A stretch of 64,000 bases of DNA from Rahnella rivi (GCF_019049655.1 NZ_JAFMOX010000065.1:248001-312000); one strand, 5' to 3'. Numbered from the stretch's first letter, positions 1-8,431 are shown. Notes: generated by a model not told the origin, from the letters alone. Numbers and translations are program-made.

Positions 1-951
1 CGGCAGATCGGGGTTTTTCAGCAGTGCACTGTATTGTTTGCTGGAGATGCCGTTCACGAACGGATTCGGATCGTAACTCGGGCTGGATACCATCGCCTTA
101 ATCCCGCCGTCACGCGGATCCATTACCACCACCGCCGCCCGCTGGCCTTTCAGCACTTTCTCGATGTATTGCTGCAAGTCGAGATCTAACGTCAGGTAGA
201 TATTTTGCCCGGCCTGTGGCGGCACTTCTTTCAGCAAACGCACCACATGCCCGTGGTTATCCACTTCCACTTCCTGATAACCGGTACGGCCATGCAAAAT
301 ATTTTCATAATACTTTTCAACGCCCTGCTTACCAATATCATGATCTGCGGCGTAGTTTTCTGACAAGCCTTCGGCGTCGAGGCGTTTTTCATCTTTATCA
401 TTAATTTTCGACACATACCCGACCACGTGTGCCAGTTCGGCGCCATACGGATAGCGGCGCTGCTGATAGGTGCTGATCGAGACGCCGGGAAATTTGAACT
501 GGTTGACGGAGAAGCGGGCGACTTCGATATCGGTCAGCGCCAGTTTTAGCGGGATTTGTGCAAAGCGACGCCCGTGGATCATCGCATCATGAAAGCTGTC
601 GAGATCGTCCTGCGTCAGATCGACAATCGGCTTAAGCGCGTTCAGCGTGGCCTGTAAATCCGGGACTTTTCCGGGGATCATCTGCAACTGATATAACGTG
701 ATATTTTGCGCCAGGATGACGCCATTGCGATCCATGATAAGCCCGCGGCTTGGCGCGATCGGCAACATTTTAATGTCATTCTGATTCGATCGGGTCTGGT
801 AAAAATCGTGCATCCCCACCTGTAAATGATACAGATTCAGCACCAGAACGGCGGACAACAGAAACACGACCATAAAAGCAATCACGGCGCGGCGGACGAA
901 AAGGACGGACTCGGCGGTGTGGTCGCGAATTTCGTCGTTAAGTAAGGCCAT
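1..951 (-). CDS. Penicillin-binding protein 2 (MrdA-like) peptidoglycan transpeptidase, truncated by window edge
   Basis: Class B penicillin-binding protein of the elongation machinery, which would cross-link peptidoglycan during lateral wall growth. The 317 codons present start MALLNDEIRDHTAESVLFVRR, have one N-terminal membrane helix (about residues 20-42), then the pedestal domain with the family string PIAPSRG and conserved YPYG..HVVGYVSKINDKD and EVPPQAG stretches. The frame runs off the left edge at DPRDGG..SPSYDPNPFV..SKQYSALL, before the active-site SxxK of the transpeptidase domain. By recall it is clearly related to E. coli MrdA but diverged throughout. The usual neighbours of mrdA (rodA, rlmH, rsfS) are not on the visible side, where a small exported protein and a hydrolase follow. 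It may therefore be a second PBP2 paralogue, as known in several enterobacteria (for example PBP2sal). I infer the paralogue status and did not test it. Confidence 0.88.
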   Translation of the reverse strand, partial: MALLNDEIRDHTAESVLFVRRAVIAFMVVFLLSAVLVLNLYHLQVGMHDFYQTRSNQNDIKMLPIAPSRGLIMDRNGVILAQNITLYQLQMIPGKVPDLQATLNALKPIVDLTQDDLDSFHDAMIHGRRFAQIPLKLALTDIEVARFSVNQFKFPGVSISTYQQRRYPYGAELAHVVGYVSKINDKDEKRLDAEGLSENYAADHDIGKQGVEKYYENILHGRTGYQEVEVDNHGHVVRLLKEVPPQAGQNIYLTLDLDLQQYIEKVLKGQRAAVVVMDPRDGGIKAMVSSPSYDPNPFVNGISSKQYSALLKNPDLP

Positions 952-1121
952 AAGCGGGCAAATACCTTTATTGTCTGCTTCTTAAAGCGGGCGAAATGAA
1001 AAAGAGTGGGGTCTGGAAAAGTGCGCAAGGATAGCCCGTAGAGAAACAGGCGACTATAAGAAGTGTGCTAATGAAGTAGCAGGAGTGTTTCTATTTATTA
1101 ACGAAAAGGATATTGCACGAT

Positions 1122-1174
1122 GATGGCCTGACGACTTCGAGTTAACACAAGGCAAGGGCTCGAAACAGGCCATC
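1122..1174. repeat. Long inverted repeat, possible terminator hairpin
   Basis: GATGGCCTG at 1122-1130 pairs with CAGGCCATC at 1166-1174, and inner TTCGAG/CTCGAA segments extend the stem. It lies just downstream of the minus-strand small exported protein gene. No clear T-run follows, so it could be a weak terminator or an mRNA-stabilising hairpin. Confidence 0.45.
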
Positions 1175-1176
1175 CG

Positions 1177-1542
1177 TCAGCGGGCGGTGTTAAGCTTACA
1201 ATCGCCGTAAACGTAACCCTCGGTTTGTGTCGCCACCACAAAGCTGTCTTTTGTGTGGATATACATCAGGTTATCCTGAGCGCCCGCTTTCATCGGCTGA
1301 TTATCCTTACCGATAATATCGGTCAGTTCCGGGCTGGTGATAAGCTTGCTGCCGTCCGGCGAAAAACTGAACGTATTGCCCGCATCATAAACTGCTGCAT
1401 TTTTATTGACGACTTCCGACACATCGCTGCCATCTTCTGCCTGGGTATGATGCGTTAAAACACATTGATACTGCGTAACAGCCGATGCAGAAAATGACGC
1501 CAGCGCCAACATCACCGCTACACAACCTCCTAACCTGACCAT
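1177..1542 (-). CDS. Small exported protein of unknown function
   Basis: I do not recognise the family. The preferred start is the ATG at 1540-1542, which has a GGGA ribosome-binding site 8 bases upstream. An ATG 33 bases further upstream has no such site. From this start the product is 121 residues with a classic signal peptide (MVRLGGCVAVMLALASFSASA) and a polar mature part of about 100 residues. That part holds two cysteines, one near each end (QYQCVL and YGDCKL), which could form a disulfide in the periplasm. An inverted repeat lies just after the stop codon. It sits between the PBP2-like gene and a divergently transcribed hydrolase. Function unknown. Confidence 0.65.
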   Translation of the reverse strand: MVRLGGCVAVMLALASFSASAVTQYQCVLTHHTQAEDGSDVSEVVNKNAAVYDAGNTFSFSPDGSKLITSPELTDIIGKDNQPMKAGAQDNLMYIHTKDSFVVATQTEGYVYGDCKLNTAR

Positions 1543-1767
1543 CAGAAAAATCCCTAAAATGAGTAAGAGCGCCATGCTATCACTTGCCCGCCCGGTGGGA
1601 AGGGCTTGCCAAAAATACTCACAAGTTGAATGTATTAAGCCAAATTACTTCTTAAAAATAATGTCTGGAATGACGGCCCGTCCGATCACTCGTTTTTTAT
1701 ACAGTCATTGAGAAAAATCCTGCTTATAATCCGCAGATTGCACTTATGCCGTTAAGAAAGGATTGAG

Positions 1768-2544
1768 ATGAAATCTTTCAAAGTACCCGGTGCGGACTTT
1801 TATCTGCGTTTCCACGAATTGTCAGGGCTGGGCGTGCCGCTGGTGTTTTTACACGGTCTGGGATGTGCGGCTTCCTGCGACTTTCCCCGCGTGGCGACCG
1901 ATGCCTCACTGCGACCACGTCGCTCCCTCCTGCTTGATTTTGCCGGTTCAGGTTACAGCGATAAACCTGATGATTTCAGTTACAGCCTGCAATCCCACGC
2001 TGATTGCGTGATTGCCTGGCTGGAAAGCCTTGGCGTACCGCAGGTGAATTTGATCGGCCACAGCATGGGCGGCAGCATTGCGATTATGGTGGCGGCGCAG
2101 CGGCCAGATCTTATTCAGCGGCTGATCGTCGCCGAACCCAATCTGGATGCGGGAGGCGGCGTGTTTAGCCGTTCGGTCGCTGAATATACGGAAGAAGAGT
2201 ATCTGCGCAGCGGGCACGCGCGTCTGATTGACGTCGCGGTTCGCGGCAATAATCACATCTGGGCGGGCTGTATGGGGATTGCCTCACCCAGAGCGATTCA
2301 CCGTCAGGCCGTCGGGCTGGTGGAAGGCGAAGCGGTGTCGTGGCGCGAACAGCTTTACCAGCTAAGCATGCCGGCAACCGTACTGTTTGGTGAGTTTTCA
2401 CTCCCGGAGCCGGATGTCGCCGTGCTGCCGCAGCACGGCATTCATACCGCGATCGTCCCGCAGGCCGGTCATTCCATGATGTGGGAAAACCCGACCGGCG
2501 TGGCGGCTGCGATCAATGCCGCACTGAATGCCGAAGTGTTGTAG
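1768..2544 (+). CDS. Alpha/beta-fold hydrolase
   Basis: A 258-residue alpha/beta hydrolase. The oxyanion-hole motif HGLG is near residue 29, the nucleophile elbow GHSMGG near residues 97-102 (catalytic Ser), and a late catalytic His in QAGHSMMWENP near residue 235. The strand DFAGSGYSDKPDDFSYSL is typical of the esterase/haloperoxidase-like branch. There is no signal peptide, so it is probably cytoplasmic. The start follows an AAAGGA ribosome-binding site, and TATAAT at 1725-1730 could be its -10 box. It stands as a single gene, tail to tail with the HTH protein at 2546, with one base between their stops. The substrate cannot be read from the sequence. Confidence 0.85.
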   Translation: MKSFKVPGADFYLRFHELSGLGVPLVFLHGLGCAASCDFPRVATDASLRPRRSLLLDFAGSGYSDKPDDFSYSLQSHADCVIAWLESLGVPQVNLIGHSMGGSIAIMVAAQRPDLIQRLIVAEPNLDAGGGVFSRSVAEYTEEEYLRSGHARLIDVAVRGNNHIWAGCMGIASPRAIHRQAVGLVEGEAVSWREQLYQLSMPATVLFGEFSLPEPDVAVLPQHGIHTAIVPQAGHSMMWENPTGVAAAINAALNAEVL

Positions 2545-2545
2545 G

Positions 2546-3109
2546 TCAAAAGGAAAATGTGGTGATGTCTTCCTGGTGCTCAAGAAGGTGCGCAAACTGA
2601 CTGACCTGTTGGGGCTGAGGAACAGAGCGCAATTGCAGTGCCAGATTAATGTTTTCCAGTATTGCCGCGTTTTCAACCAGCGCATCGCCCGTTGTCAGCC
2701 GCCCTTGCCTTACCATCCAGTCCGCCACATCCTTCCAGCGCCAGAGTGGGGAATTGCCTTTGAGCCGCTGGACGGGATTCGGGAAATTACGCGGCCCTCT
2801 TGCGCCATCTTTCAATAACGCCACCGATTGCCGGGTCAGACCGGCCAGCCCGGCAATATCGCTGAGTCCGACTAATGCCGAATCGACCGACTCCACGCGG
2901 GCATTCAGACCCGCTGATTCAATGTCACGGATAGCGGTCATGACAGCGCTGGCGAAAGAAGCACTGTCCCGGTCAAATTCCAGATACACCGAGGTGCCAT
3001 AAAAAGCGATCAGAGCATCGTCGCAACCGCTCGCAAAAAGCGCATCTTCGAGATTTTCCGTATCCGACGTCACCCCGGAAAGTGTCAGCGTGAAGTTATA
3101 AAGTGGCAA
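2546..3109 (-). CDS. HTH protein, candidate antitoxin of a HicA-like two-gene module
   Basis: A 187-residue protein starting at TTG, with AAGGAG five bases upstream. The N-terminal half (residues about 1-75) has a compact alternating strand/helix pattern (YNFTLTLSG.., VYLEFDRD) reminiscent of HicB-type partner domains. Residues about 80-135 contain a helix-turn-helix (VGLSDIAGLAGLTRQSVALL) followed by RGPRNFPNPVQR and LWRWKDVADWM, as in AlpA/MerR-like DNA-binding domains. It is the second gene after the small HicA-like protein at 3159-3389, 49 bases downstream on the same strand. I recall this pair recurring together in proteobacteria. The antitoxin/repressor role is inferred from that pairing, the HTH and the palindrome in the promoter. 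Confidence 0.72.
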   Translation of the reverse strand: MPLYNFTLTLSGVTSDTENLEDALFASGCDDALIAFYGTSVYLEFDRDSASFASAVMTAIRDIESAGLNARVESVDSALVGLSDIAGLAGLTRQSVALLKDGARGPRNFPNPVQRLKGNSPLWRWKDVADWMVRQGRLTTGDALVENAAILENINLALQLRSVPQPQQVSQFAHLLEHQEDITTFSF

Positions 3110-3158
3110 AGAATCTCCTTATTCAGGTATGACAAAAAGGCGGTTTCCCGCCCTGGTG

Positions 3159-3389
3159 TTATGTCTCATCAGTCAGGCAATGATCTACTTTCCTGATAAT
3201 TTGTGCAGCATGGTTTTCCGGATTACGGGGAGTGGACCAGATGCTCATCATATGTTCACGATGAGCAGGGATTCCGCACCGGATCCGACCAAAGCAGTGA
3301 GAACTGCCGCCGCCAGCGACAAAATGCCAGCCTTTGGATATCGCATATTCAATGGCCGCGTGAATATGTTTATTAGGATGTGCCTTCAT
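3159..3389 (-). CDS. Small HicA-like protein, candidate toxin
   Basis: A 76-residue protein beginning MKAHPNKHIHAAIEYAISKG. The start is the ATG at 3387-3389, with a perfect AGGAGG at 3393-3398 only three bases upstream; an in-frame upstream extension has no such site. The order is helix (HIHAAIEYAISKGW), strand (HFVAG), GGSSHCFGRIRC, then SIWSTPRNPENHAAQIIRKVDHC. This resembles the dsRBD-like fold of HicA mRNA interferases, in which a conserved His follows Gly/Ser. Here GGSSH occupies that place. Size, position before an HTH partner and the controlled promoter all suggest a toxin. It is not a canonical HicA sequence, so activity is inference. Confidence 0.68.
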   Translation of the reverse strand: MKAHPNKHIHAAIEYAISKGWHFVAGGGSSHCFGRIRCGIPAHREHMMSIWSTPRNPENHAAQIIRKVDHCLTDET

Positions 3390-3406
3390 TGGCCTCCTGT
3401 TGCTGT

Positions 3407-3435
3407 AGTATATCAATCCGTTGACACACGTCAAC
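3407..3435 (-). promoter_or_regulatory. Promoter and operator-like palindrome of the HicA-like/HTH module
   Basis: On the minus strand a -35 box TTGACG (3429-3434) lies 16 bases from a -10 box TATACT (3407-3412). This predicts a transcript start close to the AGGAGG of the small gene. A perfect inverted repeat, GTTGACACACGTCAAC (3420-3435), covers the -35 box. It is ideally placed for autorepression by the HTH partner. Confidence 0.6.
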
Positions 3436-3752
3436 GACCACATGCATACGTCCTCATGCACGCCGGAAGTGTAACCTCGCAACAGGGACTAAAACCTTGA
3501 AAAAATGACATCGTCAAAAATAAATGTGGCCGCCCGTTTTGCGCAGAAAACAACCTTCCGTAATCATGCTGATCGCTCCCACGTCACAAAAAAGCCTTCG
3601 GGACAAAATGTGGCATCGTTCATGAAAAAACTAATCGCCGGATTAGTGATCCAGATCAACTAAAACCCGCGCCCCGCAAGGGCTGCAGAGGCGTTTTAAG
3701 TCCAATTTTGAGGCGTTTTTGGCCTGAAAATGGCGACTCATACCGCCAGCAA
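3436..3752. other. Intergenic stretch without a recognisable gene
   Basis: This gap separates the minus-strand two-gene module from the yhjX-like gene. Open frames exist on both strands but none has a ribosome-binding site or recognisable product. The right end leads into the YpdB-like tandem site at 3753-3783. Confidence 0.5.
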
Positions 3753-3783
3753 TGCATTTCATTCCGCAACTCATGCATCTCAC
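3753..3783 (+). promoter_or_regulatory. Candidate YpdB (LytTR-type) tandem binding site upstream of yhjX
   Basis: TGCATTTCAT (3753-3762) and TGCATCTCAC (3774-3783) are direct repeats separated by exactly 11 bases. The published E. coli YpdB site at yhjX is GGCATTTCAT-N11-GGCATTTCAT. Spacing and core therefore match, with the first G replaced by T in both halves. The site lies about 80 bases before the start codon. Confidence 0.7.
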
Positions 3784-3863
3784 GCCGCAAATGAACCGCA
3801 TATATACGCGAGGATTATCATAGCCACAGTTAATTGAATCTACTTCGCTCGGGAGAACCCATT

Positions 3864-5114
3864 ATGAGTGACAAATCTGGCATGCCGAACTACAACCGTA
3901 CCCGCTGGCTGACTCTGGCCGGTACCATTCTGACTCAACTTGCGCTGGGTTCTGTGTATACCTGGAGCCTGTTCAACGGTCAGCTTTCTGAAAAACTGGG
4001 CGAACCGGTCAGCCGCATCGCGCTGACCTTTGGGATCCTCAGCCTGTGTCTGGCGCTCTCCTCTTCCGTGGCCGGCAAACTTCAGGAGCGTTTCGGTGTG
4101 CGTAACGTCACCATCGCCGCAGGCGTGCTGATGGCAGCCGGGTTCTTCCTGACTGCTCATTCCGATAACGTGATCATGTTGTACATCAGCGCCGGTGTGC
4201 TGGTCGGTCTGGCGGATGGTGCGGGTTATTTGCTGACGCTGTCTAACTGCGTGAAATGGTTCCCTGAGCGTAAGGGGATGATTTCCGCCTGCGCTATCGG
4301 CGCCTACGGTCTGGGCAGCCTGCTGTTCAAATTTGTCTGCGGCCACCTGCTGGCGACGGAAGGTCTGCAAAACACCTTTATGATCTGGGGCGGCGTGGCG
4401 ATGGTGATGGTGATTTCCGGTGCGCTGATGATGAAAGATGCGCCGAAACAAGAAACAGCCGACGTGACCCGCGAAGAAAACTCTCTTAACGATAACAGCA
4501 AAGACAGCCGTGAATTTACGCTGGCAGAAGCCGTTCGCGCACCGCAATACTGGATGCTGGCGCTGATGTTCCTGACGGCCTGCATGAGTGGTTTGTATGT
4601 GATTGGCGTAGCGAAAGATATCGGGCAGAGCCTGGTAAAACTGGATGCGCTGACTGCGGCCAATGCCGTCACCGTGATTGCGATTGCCAACCTGAGTGGT
4701 CGTCTGGTGCTGGGTGTGCTGTCTGACAAAATGCAGCGTATCCGCGTTATCTCCATCGCACAGGTCGTATCTCTGGCCGGTATGAGCATGATGCTGTTCA
4801 CCCACATGAACGAAACCATGTTCTTTATCTCTGTGGCCTGCGTGGCCTTCAGCTTCGGCGGTACCATCACCGTGTATCCGTCACTGGTCAGCGACTTCTT
4901 CGGGCTGAACAACATGACCAAAAATTACGGTCTGCTTTATCTGGGCTTTGGTATCGGCAGCATCTTCGCTTCGCTGGTGGCTTCCCTGTTCGGCGGCTTC
5001 GCGGTGACCTTCAGCATCATCACCGCATTATTGATCGTATCATTGGTTCTTTCTGCCACGATTCGCTTACCGAATAAATCAGAAGCAGGTCATAATACGC
5101 TCCAGCACGTGTAA
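3864..5114 (+). CDS. yhjX: MFS pyruvate transporter YhjX
   Basis: A 416-residue, 12-helix major facilitator protein of the oxalate/formate antiporter branch. It matches E. coli YhjX closely by recall: the N-terminal NYNRTRWLTLAGTILTQLALGSVYTWSLF region, the KLQERFGVRNVT loop, TLSNCVKWFPERKGMISA, the central APQYWMLALMFLTACMSGLYVIGVAKDI and FGGTITVYPSLVSDFFGLNN. YhjX is reported to take up pyruvate with protons and to be induced through the YpdA/YpdB pyruvate-sensing system. The ATG at 3864 is preferred over an upstream frame start because GGGAG precedes it. A hairpin terminator follows the stop. Confidence 0.93.
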   Translation: MSDKSGMPNYNRTRWLTLAGTILTQLALGSVYTWSLFNGQLSEKLGEPVSRIALTFGILSLCLALSSSVAGKLQERFGVRNVTIAAGVLMAAGFFLTAHSDNVIMLYISAGVLVGLADGAGYLLTLSNCVKWFPERKGMISACAIGAYGLGSLLFKFVCGHLLATEGLQNTFMIWGGVAMVMVISGALMMKDAPKQETADVTREENSLNDNSKDSREFTLAEAVRAPQYWMLALMFLTACMSGLYVIGVAKDIGQSLVKLDALTAANAVTVIAIANLSGRLVLGVLSDKMQRIRVISIAQVVSLAGMSMMLFTHMNETMFFISVACVAFSFGGTITVYPSLVSDFFGLNNMTKNYGLLYLGFGIGSIFASLVASLFGGFAVTFSIITALLIVSLVLSATIRLPNKSEAGHNTLQHV

Positions 5115-5145
5115 GGCAGCACTTGAGCGCAGAATAAATGATGAA

Positions 5146-5170
5146 CGGGAGCGTAATTCGCTCCCGTTTC
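5146..5170 (+). terminator. Rho-independent terminator after yhjX
   Basis: CGGGAGCG and CGCTCCCG form a perfect 8-base stem around TAATT, followed by TTTCTT. Confidence 0.75.
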
Positions 5171-5249
5171 TTATGAGTAAAGCATATCCGTTCAGTGACT
5201 GACTCACACAAATCTTATGACCAAATGTGAATACACCGGACACCCGTAA

Positions 5250-5453
5250 ATGAAACGCACTACCCTCGCTCTTTTCAGCCTGATGCTCAGCCTCACCGCA
5301 TTTAATAGCTTTGCCGTCGCTTACCCTTCCAGCGCGCAGGAAGTTGCAGCCGAACTGAGCCGCAAAGCCAGCGAAAGCAGCACCCAGCCCGCAACACCTC
5401 TTGATGCCAGCGCACACAGCAAACTGACCTCCGCAGGCGACTACCTGAATTAA
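5250..5453 (+). CDS. Small exported protein of unknown function
   Basis: A 67-residue open frame starting MKRTTLALFSLMLSLTAFNS, a convincing signal peptide ending around AVA. The mature part is a short polar, Ser/Ala/Thr-rich tail with no cysteine and no domain I recognise. The ribosome-binding site is weak. Its stop is a few bases from the stop of the convergent dehydratase gene. It would be a small periplasmic protein if expressed. Confidence 0.55.
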   Translation: MKRTTLALFSLMLSLTAFNSFAVAYPSSAQEVAAELSRKASESSTQPATPLDASAHSKLTSAGDYLN

Positions 5454-5463
5454 GGCAGAAAAA

Positions 5464-6810
5464 TCAGCGCACCAGCGTGGCGCGCTTGCCGTCGAACTTC
5501 CATCCCTGTATCAGATATTGCATGGCGATCGCATCATCGCGGTCTTTTTGCGTCAGGTTGTTGTAGCGCTGATGGGCAATGCCGACGGCATCCATATCCA
5601 GCTCCACACCCAGTCCCGGCAGATCGTTCAGCGCCAGTTTGCCGTCTTTGATTTGCAGCGGATTTTTAGTCAGATGCTGTCCTTCCTGCCAGATCCAGTG
5701 CGTATCAAACGGCGTAATCTCCCCCGGCGCTGCCGCACCGAGATGCGCCAGCATCGCCAGCGATACGTCGAAATGATTATTCGAGTGACAACCGAGCGTC
5801 AGTCCCCACGCATTGCATAACGTCCCGATGGTATTTGCCCCGCGCATCGACCAGTAATGGGGATCGGCCAGCGGGATATCTATCGCGTTCAGTTGCAGCG
5901 CATGGCTCATCTGCCGCCAGTCATTGGCAATCATATTGGTGGCGACCGGCAAACCGGTAGCGCGCCTGAATTCCGCCAGCGTTTCCCGCCCGGAAAAACC
6001 CTGCTCCGCGCCGCACGGATCTTCAACGTAAGACAAAATTCCGTGCATGCCTTTGCACAGCGAAATCGCCTGATCCAGCGACCACGAGGCGTTCGGGTCA
6101 ACGGTTATCCGCGCCTGCGGGAAGCGCTGTTTCAGCGCCCTGACCGTGTCGATTTCGATTTCTCCCGCCTGAACGCCGCCTTTGAGTTTGAAATCCCTGA
6201 AACCGTATTTGTCCTGCGCGGCCTCGGCCAGTTGCACAACTTTCTCGTGCGTCATGGCTTCCTGATGCCGCAGGTGATACCACGGGTGTTGCCCCGCCTG
6301 CGCTTTCCCTTCCAGATAGGCTAAATCTGTTTTCTGGCGATCGGCGATATAAAACAGATACCCCAGCACCGGCACTTCATCACGCTGTTTGCCGGGGCCG
6401 AGCAGCTGGGCCACCGGCTGACCGAGATGTTGCCCCATCAGATCCAGCAGCGCAGTTTCCAGCACCGCCACGGCATTGTGATGCCGCTCGAGATCCCATG
6501 GCCGGAAGCCCGGCAGAACCGGCGCAGGCCGGCTATGTTCGTCAAGATCGCGTTTGTGCAAATCACTGACCAGCTGATTCATTTTGCCAATTTCCTGGCC
6601 GACGATATGCGGGATCGCGTCGTTAAGAATTTTCAGCACCACTCCCGTCGCGGGCGATTCCCCCACCCCGGTGTGCCCGGCGCTGTCTTTGAGCACCAGA
6701 AGAATGCGGGTGAAATAGCAATGGTGGGCACCGGCGATGTTCAGCAGCATGCTGTCGTGACCGGCAACCGGGATGACCTGCATTTCGACAATTTTTGGCG
6801 TATCAGACAT
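5464..6810 (-). CDS. Glucarate dehydratase-related enolase-superfamily protein (GudX-like)
   Basis: A 448-residue member of the enolase superfamily, glucarate dehydratase branch, expected to dehydrate a hexaric acid to a 5-keto-4-deoxy product. Active-site residues are in place: KxK at 208/210 (DFKLKGG), metal ligands Asp238 (VDPN), Glu263 (VEDPCGAEQ) and Asn292 (TNMIA), and the Asp316/His342 pair (ADPHYW and CHSNNHFD). All are offset by three from my recollection of E. coli GudD numbering. The CHSNNHFD form, where GudD has SHSDNHFD, fits GudX better than GudD. The start is the ATG at 6810, which overlaps the permease gene end by 8 bases. The first 50 residues of the longer frame look untranslated. 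Exact substrate is uncertain. Confidence 0.85.
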   Translation of the reverse strand: MSDTPKIVEMQVIPVAGHDSMLLNIAGAHHCYFTRILLVLKDSAGHTGVGESPATGVVLKILNDAIPHIVGQEIGKMNQLVSDLHKRDLDEHSRPAPVLPGFRPWDLERHHNAVAVLETALLDLMGQHLGQPVAQLLGPGKQRDEVPVLGYLFYIADRQKTDLAYLEGKAQAGQHPWYHLRHQEAMTHEKVVQLAEAAQDKYGFRDFKLKGGVQAGEIEIDTVRALKQRFPQARITVDPNASWSLDQAISLCKGMHGILSYVEDPCGAEQGFSGRETLAEFRRATGLPVATNMIANDWRQMSHALQLNAIDIPLADPHYWSMRGANTIGTLCNAWGLTLGCHSNNHFDVSLAMLAHLGAAAPGEITPFDTHWIWQEGQHLTKNPLQIKDGKLALNDLPGLGVELDMDAVGIAHQRYNNLTQKDRDDAIAMQYLIQGWKFDGKRATLVR

Positions 6811-8140
6811 GGCGTTTTTGCTCCAGTCCCTGCGGGGCGTGATAGTCAGGTTGAGTTGGCGTGCGGTGAGTTTTGGTGAAGAACAACGTGATGGCGGCAA
6901 ACACGGAAATGCCGCTGAGGATATACAACCCCGACGTCGTGCTGCCGGTAGTTTGTTGCAGATAACCAAAGACCGCCGGTGCGAAGAATCCGCCCAGATT
7001 ACCCAGCGAATTGATCAAGGCTATGCCCGGCGCAACGATGGAAGACGGCAACTGACTTTGCGGAATAGGCCAGAACAATACCGCACTGGATTTGGTGCCG
7101 ACGCACACCACGCACAGCGCAAACAGACCAAACCACGGGCCACCGAGGGTACACAAACAGGTGCCGATGGCGGCGACAATCAGCGCCAGCGCCAGAATGG
7201 TTTCACGATTGCCGCGGAAACGGTCACTGACACGCCCGAGGATATTGATGGCGATAATGGCGCAAATCCACGGCACGGAGTTGAGCAAACCGATCTGTAA
7301 CGGCGACAGTCCCGGGATCCGGCCAATAATCTCCGGCTGCCAGAACACCAGCGTGTAACCCGTCATGCACATCACGAAAAACAGAAAACAGAGGTAGGCC
7401 ATTTTGCCGTCGGTGATCAACTGCCAGCGTGACTGGCCCTGAGTGTTCACATCACGCGAACTGGCCTCTTCGGTCAGCGCGGTGCTCAGCGCCTCTTTCT
7501 CCGCGGCGGTCAGCCATTTGGCTTCTTCCGGTCTGGAGACCAGGAAGAATGCCGCCACGATCCCGACCAGCACCGACAGCGCACCTTCAATAAACAGCAC
7601 CCACTGCCAGCCCGGCAATCCCATGAAATCATGCAGTTCCAGCAATCCGCCGGTCACAGGGCCGGATAACAAGTACGCCGCCGCCGATCCGGTCAGGATC
7701 AGCGCCGTGGCGCGTCCGCGGTACACATTCGGTACCCATTTACGAAAATAAAACAGGATCCCAGGGAAGAAACCGGCTTCGGCCACGCCCAGTAAAAAGC
7801 GCAGCACGTAAAACTGCATCGGCGTCGTCACAAAGCCCATGGCAAAGACCACGGCGCCCCAGGTGATCATAATGCGGGTCAGCCAGACGCGTGCGCCGTA
7901 CTTGTCCATCAGCATATTGCTGGGGATTTCGAACAGCGCGTAACCGACGAAGAACAAACCCGCGCCAAAACCGAAGGCGGCGGTGCTGATGCCGACGTCC
8001 GTTTCCAGACTGTGTTTGATGAATCCGACATTGGTGCGATCAATCTGGTTAATGATCAGCATCAGGATGAGCATCGGAATGGTGCGGACAAAGAATTTGC
8101 GGTTTGCACTTCTTACCGCTTTATTTTCATGACCGTTCAT
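6803..8140 (-). CDS. MFS transporter, anion:cation symporter family, probable sugar-acid permease
   Basis: A 445-residue MFS protein with 12 predicted helices. Early motifs are NQIDRTNVGFIKHSL and the A-type loop MDKYGARVWLTR, with the segment RFLLGVAEAGFFPG typical of the anion:cation symporter (ACS) family that carries glucarate, galactarate, tartrate and phthalate. It is translationally coupled to the GudX-like dehydratase (8-base overlap), so the most likely cargo is the acid that enzyme consumes. AAGGGAA precedes the ATG. By eye it is closer to tartrate/phthalate-type ACS permeases than to E. coli GudP. No regulator gene is adjacent. Confidence 0.83.
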   Translation of the reverse strand: MNGHENKAVRSANRKFFVRTIPMLILMLIINQIDRTNVGFIKHSLETDVGISTAAFGFGAGLFFVGYALFEIPSNMLMDKYGARVWLTRIMITWGAVVFAMGFVTTPMQFYVLRFLLGVAEAGFFPGILFYFRKWVPNVYRGRATALILTGSAAAYLLSGPVTGGLLELHDFMGLPGWQWVLFIEGALSVLVGIVAAFFLVSRPEEAKWLTAAEKEALSTALTEEASSRDVNTQGQSRWQLITDGKMAYLCFLFFVMCMTGYTLVFWQPEIIGRIPGLSPLQIGLLNSVPWICAIIAINILGRVSDRFRGNRETILALALIVAAIGTCLCTLGGPWFGLFALCVVCVGTKSSAVLFWPIPQSQLPSSIVAPGIALINSLGNLGGFFAPAVFGYLQQTTGSTTSGLYILSGISVFAAITLFFTKTHRTPTQPDYHAPQGLEQKRHV

Positions 8141-8431
8141 GAGGTTCCCTTAGCGTTGAAATAATGAGCAACTGCAACACTCATTAAAAAGCGAACGGGA
8201 TGAATTGCCATTGTGCACTCGCCCAATGTTTGATCGTCAACAAAGACAGTCACGGTGGATTAATTCATATTATCAATGGATTGAGTGATGTGCATAAGCA
8301 CAGTCAATTTTAAAAGAGGGAATGAGCTTTTGGGAGGATTAGCGAGGCGCTTCACAATTTCCGGTTAAATTTTTTCCGATCAACGGCTTAAAATCAAAGT
8401 ATGTCATTATTCCTATGATTTACATGTTTGT
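8141..8431. other. Promoter-containing intergenic region
   Basis: It separates the divergent sugar-acid permease gene and the small-protein operon. It has no recognisable coding sequence and is AT-rich in its right half. Promoters for both directions should lie here. Confidence 0.4.

Noticed and set aside
3840..4805. 321-codon minus-strand frame opposite yhjX
   Set aside because: His/Gln-rich reverse reading of a transporter gene; no domain and no ribosome-binding site.
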